From positions 930,001 through 994,000 of the forward strand of contig NZ_AP028065.1 in the NCBI RefSeq assembly GCF_030297135.1: 64,000 nt of DNA, written 5' to 3'. Positions within the stretch are counted from its first letter, which is position 1. Each line of letters begins with the position of its first letter. The translations under genes were made by a program, and so were the position numbers. The notes under the pieces are model-generated. The model was not told where the DNA came from and did no database searches. It was given only the letters and a program-made list of their open reading frames with translations. Source of the DNA: Pseudoalteromonas apostichopi (lineage in GTDB: Bacteria; Pseudomonadota; Gammaproteobacteria; Enterobacterales; Alteromonadaceae). This document shows, piece after piece, positions 1 to 8,197 of this stretch.

Positions 1-231
1 AGAATTTTCTGGCTTGCTTCATGTACCTTAATTACAATAAGCTTCAATAGCTTAGCATTGGATGTAAAACAAAGATTTGATCACCTAGATAAAGACAAAA
101 ATGGCTTTTTGTCTTTGCAAGAACTGTCATCCCAACCACACTTGCAAAAACGCATGGCAGAGTGGGATACAGATAAGGATCAACAAATTTCGCTCCTAGA
201 ATTTAAACACTATTTAACAAACAAGAGTTAA
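1..231 (+). CDS. EF-hand protein, 5' end outside window
   Basis: The reading frame is open from base 1 to a TAA at 229-231, giving 76 visible residues; the start lies upstream of the window. The visible N-terminal part is hydrophobic and is probably the end of a signal peptide. Two EF-hand calcium loops follow: DKDKNGFLSLQE, and then DTDKDQQISLLEF. The protein is probably exported and binds calcium, or is a degenerate calcium sensor. The next gene starts 4 bases after the stop and encodes a protein of the same design, so the two look like a tandem duplication in one operon. The specific role is unknown. Confidence 0.75.
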   Translation, partial: RIFWLASCTLITISFNSLALDVKQRFDHLDKDKNGFLSLQELSSQPHLQKRMAEWDTDKDQQISLLEFKHYLTNKS

Positions 232-235
232 AGTA

Positions 236-469
236 ATGTCAAAATTAACCTTTGCCAGCCTAATTTTATGTTGTGGATTTAGCACATTGGGTTTTGCTGC
301 AGATAGTATTGGTGAAAAATTTAAACAACTTGACCGTAATGACGATGGCTACCTTACTCGCTCAGAGTCTGCAAGAGATCCTGCTCTATGGTCACGTTTT
401 AAAAATTACGACAGCGATAAAGATAATAAATTATCGCTGAGTGAATTTAAGGTCTACGCAAGTAAATAA
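236..469 (+). CDS. Small exported EF-hand protein
   Basis: This 77-residue protein has an N-terminal signal peptide ending near GFAA (about residues 1-22). Two EF-hand loops follow, DRNDDGYLTRSE (about residues 33-44) and DSDKDNKLSLSEF (about residues 58-70). The acidic positions 1, 3, 5 and 12 of the loops are largely kept, so calcium binding is plausible. It is the second member of a tandem EF-hand pair and is probably cotranscribed with the preceding partial gene. A short hairpin follows it. No catalytic domain is present, and the partner and function are unknown. Confidence 0.75.
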   Translation: MSKLTFASLILCCGFSTLGFAADSIGEKFKQLDRNDDGYLTRSESARDPALWSRFKNYDSDKDNKLSLSEFKVYASK

Positions 470-499
470 AAATGTCTATTTGATTATTTAATTGCTGCT

Positions 500-521
500 G
501 AGTTGCAGTTTACTGCAACTC
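500..521 (+). terminator. Hairpin after the EF-hand pair
   Basis: GAGTTGCAG and CTGCAACTC form a perfect 9-bp stem around a 4-base loop. No strong T tract follows directly, so this may be a weak terminator or a 3' protective hairpin. Confidence 0.4.
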
Positions 522-562
522 TGATAATGTTTTCATAATTCAATAAAAACTATTAGAAGATT

Positions 563-2203
563 ATGAAACTCATCATCAGCTTACTGGCAACAGCTTCGAT
601 AAGTTGTTTTGCCAATACCACAGTAATTTACAATGTAAATGGTTACACACCAACCTACAAAGGTGAAACTCAACACTTTTCAACACTGGTTTTTAAAGAC
701 GGTAAAGTTGTAAAAACCGGTAATGATTCAATCAAAAAAAGCTTTCCTGATGCCACCACGATTGATGGCCAACAAGCCACGTTATTGCCTGGTTTGATTG
801 ATGCCCATGGCCATGTGATTGGTTTAGGTAATAACCTTTCACAACTTGATGTTAGAAGTACTCGCTCGGCAGATGAAGTTGGCAAAATGCTAGCTGAGTT
901 TGCTAAAGATAAACAAGGCTGGATCATTGGTCGAGGTTGGAACCAAGAGCAGTGGCCTGGTGGACAGTTCCCAAATGCTGCTGATTTAGACAAGTATTTA
1001 AAAGATAAACCCGTAGTGCTTTCTCGAGTTGATGGCCATGCTGTGTGGGTAAATTCAAAAGCAATGGAGCTTGCAGGTATCACCAAAGAAACTCGCTCTC
1101 CTGCCGGTGGTGAAATTATAAAACTGGATTCTGGTTTACCTTCAGGGGTATTCATTGATAAAGCCGAAACGCTTATTACTCAGCATGTACCAAAAGCAAG
1201 CCATGCCAGCATTAATACTGCATTAGATAATGCAGGTAAACATCTACTTAGTTTAGGGATTACATCAACCCATGATGCCGGTATCGATTATGATACCTGG
1301 CAAGTGTATAAGCAGCGCTCTGAACAAAGCACCCTTCCCGTTAGAATAGTAGCCATGCTAAGTGCTGCTGATCCTCAGCTAGAAACAATGCTTAAAGCGG
1401 GCCGATATAAAGATATGAATGACATGCTGTCGATTCGTAGTGTCAAAGTGTATGCTGATGGTGCGCTAGGAAGTCGTGGTGCAGCCCTAATAGAGGAATA
1501 CGCAGATCGAAAAAATCACCATGGCTTAATGCTTGAAACCCAAGAAAAGCTTGAGCAACTATTCAACTTAAGCTTTACCCATGGCTTTAGTGCTAACACC
1601 CATGCAATTGGTGATAAAGCCAATCACGTAGTGCTAGATGCCTATGAAAATGTGTTTAAAAAAACCGGTGGAATTTTACTTCGTAACCGAATTGAACATG
1701 CACAAATTGTTACTCCTGAAGACATTCCTCGTTTTAAAACGTTAAAAATCATTCCATCAATGCAGCCTGTTCATGCAACATCTGATATGCATATGGCAGA
1801 GCAACGTCTAACTGAAAAACAACTTGAAGGGGCTTACGCTTGGAAAACCTTTTTAGCGCAAGGCTCAGTGATTGCGGCGGGTTCTGATTTTCCAGTAGAG
1901 CTTGCTGATCCGTTTGACGGCTTATATTCAGCCATTACTCGCATGGATCATAATCAGCTGCCAGAAGGCGGCTGGCGACCACAAGAGCTACTATCGCGTG
2001 ATGAAGCTTTACGTGCTTTTACTTTAGGTGGTGCATATGCTGCACATCAAGAGTTTAAACTTGGCAGTTTAGAGCAAGGAAAGTGGGCTGACTTTATCTT
2101 GATTGATAAAGACTATTACAAAGCGCCAGTCTCAGAGATCCACGATATAAACGTGACACAAACTTGGATTGCGGGCCAGCTTAAGTATAAAAAAGAAGAT
2201 TAG
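563..2203 (+). CDS. Exported metal-dependent amidohydrolase (YtcJ-like, Amidohydro_3)
   Basis: The 546-residue protein has a signal peptide (about residues 1-17, ending CFA), so it should act outside the cytoplasm. The metal-binding HxH motif is in DAHGH (about residues 81-84). Later conserved pieces are KVYADGALGSRGA, THAIGDKAN, RIEHAQI and GSDFPVE, the usual order for the Amidohydro_3/YtcJ branch. A C-terminal composite beta-sandwich segment (GSLEQGKWADFILID) completes the fold. Members hydrolyse amide or ester bonds of small substrates; the substrate here cannot be read from sequence. The ATG at 563 is preceded by an AGAAG ribosome-binding site. The gene is monocistronic and converges with the next one. 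Confidence 0.88.
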   Translation: MKLIISLLATASISCFANTTVIYNVNGYTPTYKGETQHFSTLVFKDGKVVKTGNDSIKKSFPDATTIDGQQATLLPGLIDAHGHVIGLGNNLSQLDVRSTRSADEVGKMLAEFAKDKQGWIIGRGWNQEQWPGGQFPNAADLDKYLKDKPVVLSRVDGHAVWVNSKAMELAGITKETRSPAGGEIIKLDSGLPSGVFIDKAETLITQHVPKASHASINTALDNAGKHLLSLGITSTHDAGIDYDTWQVYKQRSEQSTLPVRIVAMLSAADPQLETMLKAGRYKDMNDMLSIRSVKVYADGALGSRGAALIEEYADRKNHHGLMLETQEKLEQLFNLSFTHGFSANTHAIGDKANHVVLDAYENVFKKTGGILLRNRIEHAQIVTPEDIPRFKTLKIIPSMQPVHATSDMHMAEQRLTEKQLEGAYAWKTFLAQGSVIAAGSDFPVELADPFDGLYSAITRMDHNQLPEGGWRPQELLSRDEALRAFTLGGAYAAHQEFKLGSLEQGKWADFILIDKDYYKAPVSEIHDINVTQTWIAGQLKYKKED

Positions 2204-2215
2204 TATTACTGAGTG

Positions 2216-2488
2216 TTACTTAGCGTCAGCTTTTTGCTGACGCTTTAATTTTATGATGTGGTAAATATTCACAAATGCTAGTAAAGCATTGGTAAAGGCC
2301 ACAGGAACAGCACCAATTGCCAGCCCGTAGAAGGTAAATGCAATACATCCTGCTAGGTTAAGCCAACGTAGCTTAACAACATCGCTCATTGTCAAAGAAG
2401 CAACCAAAAGTGCTGACGCTAAATAGCCTAAATATTCCCAACTCAATTGTTCTCTCCTAGGCTTTAGGTTAGCATTGGAGCTTGTCAT
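2216..2488 (-). CDS. Small inner-membrane protein, YgjV-like
   Basis: The 90-residue protein begins with a charged segment and then has about three hydrophobic helices (roughly residues 18-37, 42-60 and 62-80), with a basic C-terminus. The pattern around LRWLNLAGCIAFTFYG resembles the short YgjV/PnuC-like membrane family; I base this on pattern only. The function is unknown. It is transcribed alone and converges with the amidohydrolase gene, sharing the terminator. Confidence 0.6.
   Translation of the reverse strand: MTSSNANLKPRREQLSWEYLGYLASALLVASLTMSDVVKLRWLNLAGCIAFTFYGLAIGAVPVAFTNALLAFVNIYHIIKLKRQQKADAK
2222..2244. terminator. Bidirectional terminator hairpin
   Basis: AGCGTCAGC, a TTTTT loop and GCTGACGCT form a perfect 9-bp stem between two convergent genes. 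The hairpin overlaps the last codons of the minus-strand gene. Confidence 0.6.
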
Positions 2489-2654
2489 TTTTTTTGACGC
2501 ACTCAGTGCTACTTTGACAATAAAATAAAAAAGCTAACTTACTAAAAACCTTGTAAAGCTGCAGAAAAATCTTGGCTTTAAAATCATTACACGGGAAATG
2601 AAGGTATCAGTAACGTGAAACACCTTACTAGCAAGTTAGCGTAAATTCTTAGAA

Positions 2655-2700
2655 TCTTAATGCTAACGTCATTAAGATGTAATAAATAGGACAATTGTCC
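2655..2700. promoter_or_regulatory. Inverted repeat and 12-bp palindrome before the Crp-like gene
   Basis: TCTTAATG (2655-2662) and CATTAAGA (2670-2677) form an 8-bp inverted repeat. A perfect palindrome, GGACAATTGTCC, lies at 2689-2700, 14 bases before the regulator start. It is a candidate autoregulatory operator; the binding protein is inferred from position only. The rest of 2489-2714 shows no gene. Confidence 0.4.
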
Positions 2701-2714
2701 GAAGAGCGGCGTTA

Positions 2715-3371
2715 ATGTTTCAATATCATTTTTCAAGCTATCTTGTTGACCAATTACTGACATTTGCTGGCAGCAGTTTTCAACAAGCTAAAAAAGAAGT
2801 GCTGATCCATCAGGATCAACCTTTATCAAAACTCGTATTAGTTAGAAGCGGCACGGTGTCATTCAGCTATGACGTGGGTAACGGCCGACGCCTTCTTTTA
2901 GGTCAACTTGACTGTAATAACACCCTGATTGGTGAGATTGAAGCACTGAATAATTATCCCTGTATTTACACAGTAACGTGCTTTAGTGATGTAAGTTATA
3001 ACCTAATTGAGCTTAAACATTGGCGTGCACTACTATTAGAAAAACCAGAGCTAAGCTTATACACAGCGCAAACAATCGCTGCTAAATTCCAAGAAAACCA
3101 AAAAATAAATTTAGATAAGCTGCTATTACCACTTAGCTACAACATAGCTAAAGATTGCTTATTAAGAGCTGAGAATAATAACCCAACATTACTGCGTGCC
3201 TACCCTACCGTAAATGCAGAAGCTGAGCGCTTTGCCACCACCGAAAGAGCTTATAGACGCGTTGTAACAGAATTAGTTGAAAAAGGCTTAGTAAAGAGAA
3301 GTACTCAAGGCTTACAAGTGGTAGATATCGACAAGCTTAGTGACTACGTCGAAAGTTTTGCGCAGTTATGA
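2715..3371 (+). CDS. Crp/Fnr-family transcriptional regulator (YeiL-like)
   Basis: The 218-residue protein has an N-terminal cyclic-nucleotide-binding-type beta-barrel (about residues 20-115, with LVLVRSGTVSFSYD and LIGEIEAL). A dimerisation helix follows (about 115-145), then a C-terminal winged helix-turn-helix with TTERAYRRVVTELVEKGLVKR (about 180-200). There is no Fnr-type N-terminal cysteine cluster, so an iron-sulfur sensor is unlikely. The effector is unknown. The palindrome at 2689-2700 just upstream suggests autoregulation. It converges with the phosphoribosyltransferase gene. Confidence 0.8.
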   Translation: MFQYHFSSYLVDQLLTFAGSSFQQAKKEVLIHQDQPLSKLVLVRSGTVSFSYDVGNGRRLLLGQLDCNNTLIGEIEALNNYPCIYTVTCFSDVSYNLIELKHWRALLLEKPELSLYTAQTIAAKFQENQKINLDKLLLPLSYNIAKDCLLRAENNNPTLLRAYPTVNAEAERFATTERAYRRVVTELVEKGLVKRSTQGLQVVDIDKLSDYVESFAQL

Positions 3372-3393
3372 GTGTAAGAACACTCATAACTTT
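3365..3393. terminator. Bidirectional terminator between convergent genes
   Basis: GTTATGAGTG (3365-3374) pairs with CACTCATAAC (3381-3390), and a short T tract follows. It covers the stop codon of the Crp-like gene and lies between two convergent genes. Confidence 0.6.
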
Positions 3394-3406
3394 GTAAAAA
3401 TGATGC

Positions 3407-3973
3407 TTATTTTTCTAAAAGTATGTCGTGAATATTAGCTAAATCAGACTTTCCTTCGATGATTTCGTCTGGCGTTAAGCCTGAAAGCTCATGAGGGAAT
3501 ACTAACCACTCTTCAGACTCATGAATATAATAATCTGGCACCATGTCTACTTTTGAGTTCTTTGGCTTGTAGTATGGACATGCAACACGAATATCACGTG
3601 GTAAGTTCAAACGCATTAATTCAGAAAGCTTTTCTTTCAATGCAAAAATACTACGGCCAGAATCGAACACGTCATCAACGATTAATAATGAGTTATCTGC
3701 ATTCGCATTTTCAATGATGTAATGCAAACCGTGAACTTTGATCTCTTTTGACTGCTGGTTAATACCGTAATACGATGAAGTACGCACTGCAATATGGTCA
3801 GTTTCGATACCTTTATAATCGTAATATTCTTGAACTGCGATACCAATTGGAGCACCACCACGCCAAATACCAATGATGAAATCAGGACGGAAACCATCTT
3901 CATAAACTTGTGCCGCAACACGAAATGAATCTTCAAGAAGCTGCTGCGCAGTGATATAGCACTTATCTGACAT
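3407..3973 (-). CDS. Purine-type phosphoribosyltransferase
   Basis: The 188-residue protein is a type I phosphoribosyltransferase. The PRPP-binding loop is LLIVDDVFDSGRS (about residues 96-108), and an early DFIIGIWRGGAPIG segment supplies the pyrophosphate loop. Such enzymes transfer phosphoribose from PRPP to a purine base for salvage in the cytoplasm. The sequence is nearer to hypoxanthine/xanthine enzymes than to pyrimidine ones, but the base specificity cannot be fixed by eye. It is a single gene downstream of pepB, with the pepB terminator between them. Confidence 0.8.
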   Translation of the reverse strand: MSDKCYITAQQLLEDSFRVAAQVYEDGFRPDFIIGIWRGGAPIGIAVQEYYDYKGIETDHIAVRTSSYYGINQQSKEIKVHGLHYIIENANADNSLLIVDDVFDSGRSIFALKEKLSELMRLNLPRDIRVACPYYKPKNSKVDMVPDYYIHESEEWLVFPHELSGLTPDEIIEGKSDLANIHDILLEK

Positions 3974-4106
3974 AAATAGAGACCCCAGTGTGAATGATCA
4001 TTCAAGTGTAGCTAATTTAATAATAACTAACCACAGGATGAGAAAATGTGGGGCGGGATTTTATACTAATTTACTCAAAAAAGCTTGTATCAGTTTGTGA
4101 ATTTAC

Positions 4107-4147
4107 AAAAAAAGCGCCTTAACTTCATCTAAGTTAGGCGCTTTTTA
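4107..4147 (-). terminator. Rho-independent terminator of pepB
   Basis: AAGCGCCTTAACTT and AAGTTAGGCGCTT form a stem flanked by A and T runs. On the minus strand it directly follows pepB. Confidence 0.8.
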
Positions 4148-4170
4148 TTAATCACAGAAAAGTAAATTAC

Positions 4171-5466
4171 TTATGCTTTTTCTAGTAAGGTTCTTGCAAC
4201 TGTACGCATACCTTGTGTTGTCGCACCAGCAGCCCACTCACTTGTACTACCCATATTAAATGCTGCTGCCAGGTCAATGTGTACCCAGCCTTTACCTTCA
4301 TTTGGCACAAAGCGAGATAAGAAACCAGCCGCATTAGATGCACCACCATAGCCACCGCCCTTTTGAGGACGGCTATTTGCGGTATCTGCATATGGTGATG
4401 GACAGTTTTGTTGATGCCATTTTTCAAGTGGTAATGGCCAAGCAGCTTCCATTTCCTGCTCTGCAAAGTCTTGTACGTCACGTACAAGCTCTTTATCAAG
4501 ACCAAATAATGCGTTGTACTCTTGACCAACAGCTACCAGTGCAGCGCCTGTTAGTGTTGCCGCATCAATAATTAATGGCGCACCCGACTCACCTGCAGCC
4601 ATTAAACCATCAGCAAGTACTAAACGGCCTTCAGCATCAGTATTAACGATTTCAACCGTTGTACCATTCTTATAGGTCAGGATATCGCCAAGTTTATATG
4701 CATGGCCTGAAATAAGGTTTTCTGCACAACATAAGAATAATTTAATGCGTTTGTTGATACCACGGTTAATAGCAAGTGCTAAGCCTGCAGTTACTGTAGC
4801 AGCACCACCCATATCGCACTTCATGCCTAGCATGCCTTCACTTGCTTTGATTGAGTAACCACCTGAATCAAAGGTAATGCCTTTACCAACCAAAGCGGCA
4901 GCAACAGGGGCATTTTCGTCACCAGTTGGGTTGTAATCTAATGCTAATAATACCGGTGGGCGTTCACTACCACGACCTACCGCATGGATACCAATCCATT
5001 GTTGCTCTAATAAAGCATCACCTTTAATGATTTGATAGCTTACGTGTTCAGGCGCTAATGACTGAATGAATTCTGCCGCTTTACCAGCTAGGCTCTCAGG
5101 GAAAATATCATCAGCTGTGCCATTGATCATTTGACGAGCCCAAGTCGCAGCTTGCTTTAAAGAAGCCAGTTCTTTGCCGTCTGTTTTTGCATTTTCAACA
5201 AACTCAATTGCATCTAAATTTTTTGGTGAAACAAAGCCTTGATAAAAAGCCCATTGTGTTTCTGTACACCAAACATCGCCCACTAAAGCAATATTTTTTA
5301 AGCCTTGATTAGCTAACGTACGTGCTGCTTTTTGTACGTTTTTAAGTGTATCTTGCTCAGTTAAATGAACAGTTGCGCCTTGTTCAGTAAAAGAAAGAGC
5401 GGCTTTTTCGCCCCAATGTGCGGCAGCGCCCTGCTCGCTAAGTTGAACTAAAAATTTTTCTGACAT
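4171..5466 (-). CDS. pepB: Peptidase B, M17 leucyl aminopeptidase family
   Basis: The 431-residue protein matches the length of Escherichia coli PepB (about 427). The M17 signature NTDAEGRLVLADG is present, as are the upstream metal-ligand segments VGKGITFDSGGYS and MKCDMGGAA. These supply the lysine, aspartates and glutamate of the two-metal site. The enzyme removes N-terminal residues from peptides in the cytoplasm during protein turnover. The N-terminal domain is shorter and different from PepA, which supports PepB. It is monocistronic with a clear terminator. Confidence 0.9.
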   Translation of the reverse strand: MSEKFLVQLSEQGAAAHWGEKAALSFTEQGATVHLTEQDTLKNVQKAARTLANQGLKNIALVGDVWCTETQWAFYQGFVSPKNLDAIEFVENAKTDGKELASLKQAATWARQMINGTADDIFPESLAGKAAEFIQSLAPEHVSYQIIKGDALLEQQWIGIHAVGRGSERPPVLLALDYNPTGDENAPVAAALVGKGITFDSGGYSIKASEGMLGMKCDMGGAATVTAGLALAINRGINKRIKLFLCCAENLISGHAYKLGDILTYKNGTTVEIVNTDAEGRLVLADGLMAAGESGAPLIIDAATLTGAALVAVGQEYNALFGLDKELVRDVQDFAEQEMEAAWPLPLEKWHQQNCPSPYADTANSRPQKGGGYGGASNAAGFLSRFVPNEGKGWVHIDLAAAFNMGSTSEWAAGATTQGMRTVARTLLEKA

Positions 5467-5615
5467 GTTAGAATACTCTTTGCGCTAAAAATGTTGCCTG
5501 AGTTTACTACAGCCAACGTAAGTTCCCAACAGCTTGCGATAAATAGCATTATGTTGAGTGGTTCAATCCTCGTAATGAATGACATACAATAAAGAAAAAC
5601 GAAATTATTAGAGCC

Positions 5616-6335
5616 ATGAAGTTCACTCCCGCATTACAATCAGCCACCTTAATAAAACGCTACAAACGCTTTTTAGCCGACTTAAAAACGGCTGAAGGCG
5701 AAGAGTTTACAGCGCATTGCGCCAATACAGGAAAGATGACGGGCTGTGCTGAGCCAGGGTTTAACGCTTTTTATTCAACCAGTGATAACACCAAACGCAA
5801 ATACCCCCATTCACTACAACTAACAGAGAATCAATTTAATCATTTAATTTGTGTCAATACCGCTATTGCAAACAGAATTGTGCAAGAGGCTCTCAATGCT
5901 GGCACTATTGCTGAACTAACTGATTACCAAACAATTACAGCAGAAGTAAAATACGGCCAAGAAAATAGCCGTATCGATTTTTTATTAACAGATGAAAACA
6001 AGCCCCATTGTTATATTGAAGTAAAATCAGTAACTTTACTCTCGCAATTAGAGCCGCAGTCTGGGCAAGGTTATTTTCCAGATGCAAAAACTGAACGAGG
6101 TCAAAAGCACCTAAGGGAACTAGTAGAAATGGTGCAACAAGGGCATCGTGCAGTCTTACTGTTTGCAGTTTTACATGAAGGTATTAATCAAGTAAGTGCT
6201 GCAGCTCATATCGATCCCAAATATGCGCAACTTTTAGCTCATGCAATAGAGCAAGGAGTTGAAGTAATTGCTTATAAAGCAAAAATTTCAGCCAACGAGA
6301 TTCAATTGCAGGAAAAGTGTAGTTTTCAGCCTTAA
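5616..6335 (+). CDS. sfsA: Sugar fermentation stimulation protein homologue SfsA
   Basis: The 239-residue protein is full length for SfsA. The conserved N-terminal stretch has RYKRFLAD and HCANTGKMTGC, and the nuclease-like core has RIDFLLTD and CYIEVKSVTL (D and ExK of a PD-(D/E)XK-type fold). The C-terminal part has GQKHLREL and AVLLFAVL. SfsA was named for an effect on maltose metabolism and is often described as DNA-binding; its biochemical role is poorly defined. The gene lies upstream of dksA, as in many Gammaproteobacteria. The 254-bp gap to dksA shows no gene and should hold the dksA promoter. Confidence 0.9.
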   Translation: MKFTPALQSATLIKRYKRFLADLKTAEGEEFTAHCANTGKMTGCAEPGFNAFYSTSDNTKRKYPHSLQLTENQFNHLICVNTAIANRIVQEALNAGTIAELTDYQTITAEVKYGQENSRIDFLLTDENKPHCYIEVKSVTLLSQLEPQSGQGYFPDAKTERGQKHLRELVEMVQQGHRAVLLFAVLHEGINQVSAAAHIDPKYAQLLAHAIEQGVEVIAYKAKISANEIQLQEKCSFQP

Positions 6336-6589
6336 ACAACTCTTTTCTTAAAACAGCAGTAAATAACACGATTTAAGTTGTATTATTTTTTTTCGCCCAT
6401 ATAACTATGCAAATTTTAAAAAATTAACGGATAGTTAAGGGCTTACAAAACCGCCCATAATTATTTGAGCAATCATCAGCTCGAGGCCTATAGGATTAAT
6501 TAAAAATAAATTTGCCTCAACCTAATGATTCTGCTATTTATAGCCGCCGGCTAATGCTGGGCAAAATATTAAGGATTTAGGAGAAAGTT

Positions 6590-7033
6590 ATGCCAGACCA
6601 AAAAAGACTAGGGTTATTGGCTCAAGCCGGGTTGGATCCATATCAAGAAAAACCAGGTGAAGAGTATATGAATGAAGCACAACGTGCTCATTTCAAAACA
6701 ATTTTAGAAGCTTGGCGTAACGATTTACGTAACGAAGTAGACCGTACTAAATCGCATATGCAAGACGAAGCAGCTAACTTTCCAGATCCAGTAGACCGTG
6801 CAGCACAAGAAGAAGAATTCTCATTAGAACTTCGTACTCGTGACCGCGAGCGTAAACTGATCAAGAAAATAGAAAAAACGATTCAATTAATCAAAGAAGA
6901 CGATTTTGGTTTCTGTGAATCATGTGGTATTGAAATTGGTATCCGCCGTTTAGAAGCGCGTCCTACAGCTGATTTATGTGTAGACTGCAAAACGCTTGCG
7001 GAAATTAAAGAAAAGCAATCTGGACGCGGTTAA
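6590..7033 (+). CDS. dksA: RNA polymerase-binding transcription factor DksA
   Basis: The 147-residue protein is close to the E. coli length of 151. The coiled-coil tip carries the acidic motif DPVDRA (about residues 64-69) that reaches into the RNA polymerase secondary channel. The C-terminal four-cysteine zinc finger is CESC followed by CVDC (about residues 107-131). With ppGpp it represses rRNA promoters and activates amino-acid promoters. A strong AGGAG ribosome-binding site precedes the ATG. gluQ follows after 17 bases, so they are likely one transcript. Confidence 0.96.
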   Translation: MPDQKRLGLLAQAGLDPYQEKPGEEYMNEAQRAHFKTILEAWRNDLRNEVDRTKSHMQDEAANFPDPVDRAAQEEEFSLELRTRDRERKLIKKIEKTIQLIKEDDFGFCESCGIEIGIRRLEARPTADLCVDCKTLAEIKEKQSGRG

Positions 7034-7050
7034 TATCCTTTAATTAGCCC

Positions 7051-7995
7051 ATGTCTACCACAGCCGTTAACACGCCAATGCGTGAATATCGTGGCCGCTT
7101 TGCGCCATCCCCTTCAGGGCCATTACATTTTGGCTCACTTATAGCGGCTGTGGGTAGCTTCCTTGATGCAAAAGCCAATCAAGGAAAATGGTTAGTACGC
7201 ATTGAAGATATCGACACAACGCGTGTTGTAAGCGGTGCTAGCGACGATATATTACATACCCTAGAGGCTTACGGCCTATACTGGGACGAGCCCGTCATTT
7301 ACCAAACCCAGCGTCATGAGCAATACCAAGCAATTGTTGATGAGCTAATTTCACAAAACCTTGTTTATGCATGTCATTGCACCCGTAAAGAAATTAAAGC
7401 TATCGGGGGAATTTACCAAGGCCATTGCCGAGATAAAAACTACTCTTTAGCTGATTCAGCACTGCGTTTAACCCAGCAATATGCAACAAGTCACTATCAT
7501 GATTTAATTCAAGGTGAGGTTAGTGTAAATAGCCAACTTGCCAAAGAAGACTACTTAATAAAGCGAAGTGATGGTTTATTTGCTTACCAACTGGTCGTGG
7601 TCGTTGATGATATTGCACAAGATATAACACGAGTAGTTCGTGGCGCTGATTTAATTGAGCCAACTGCACGACAACTCAGTTTGTTTAAGCAACTCAATAA
7701 ACCTGCTCCACAATATGCACATCTACCGTTAGCGGTTGCTAAACCTGGTTTTAAGCTATCGAAACAGAATTACGCGCCAGCAATAGCGAAATCAGATCCA
7801 AAACCGGCCTTGTTCGATGCCTTTCGCTTTTTAGGTTTAAAGCCAGAAGTCTCTCTACTGTCATTAGATATAGAACAAATGCTAGCATGGGCAGTCGAAA
7901 CTTACCGTCTTGAATACATTCCAAAGGTACAAGAAATACAAGTTAACGAGGATTCGAACTCTACTTTTTGTGACTTTGTTCCTATTGAAAAATAA
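7051..7995 (+). CDS. gluQ: Glutamyl-Q tRNA(Asp) synthetase
   Basis: The 314-residue protein is a truncated paralogue of glutamyl-tRNA synthetase without an anticodon-binding domain. The HIGH-type motif is HFGS (about residues 27-30) and the KMSKS-type motif is KLSKQ. The zinc-ligand pattern CHC ... YQGHC lies at about residues 106-130. The enzyme attaches glutamate to queuosine at the wobble position of tRNA-Asp. The dksA-gluQ-pcnB order matches that of E. coli. The last 30 or so residues are poorly conserved. Confidence 0.93.
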   Translation: MSTTAVNTPMREYRGRFAPSPSGPLHFGSLIAAVGSFLDAKANQGKWLVRIEDIDTTRVVSGASDDILHTLEAYGLYWDEPVIYQTQRHEQYQAIVDELISQNLVYACHCTRKEIKAIGGIYQGHCRDKNYSLADSALRLTQQYATSHYHDLIQGEVSVNSQLAKEDYLIKRSDGLFAYQLVVVVDDIAQDITRVVRGADLIEPTARQLSLFKQLNKPAPQYAHLPLAVAKPGFKLSKQNYAPAIAKSDPKPALFDAFRFLGLKPEVSLLSLDIEQMLAWAVETYRLEYIPKVQEIQVNEDSNSTFCDFVPIEK

Positions 7996-8182
7996 ATTGC
8001 CAATTTTAAAGGCCGAGTAACTTAATTTTTCAGCCCTGCTGGTATATGATAGCGACCCAAAGTGTGCGAATCATCAACACCTTAATTTAGCGTCATTTAA
8101 AACACATTGATTACACGTCAATCTCACATCGGCGAAGTAACAAACAAACGCTATACTTGATGAGTCGCAAAGTCCGCGTCGT

Positions 8183-8197
8183 AGGAGACAGATTATT
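8183..8197 (+). promoter_or_regulatory. Ribosome-binding site and AUU initiation region of pcnB
   Basis: AGGAG at 8183-8187 sits 7 bases before an ATT codon at 8195. The in-frame stop upstream is TAA at 8138. No ATG, GTG or TTG occurs in frame between that stop and TTG at 8285. The 199-bp gap after gluQ otherwise shows no gene. Confidence 0.7.

Noticed and set aside
670..1155. 161-codon open frame on the minus strand inside the amidohydrolase gene
   Set aside because: It is antisense to a clear full-length enzyme with conserved motifs and has no recognisable domain or ribosome-binding site.
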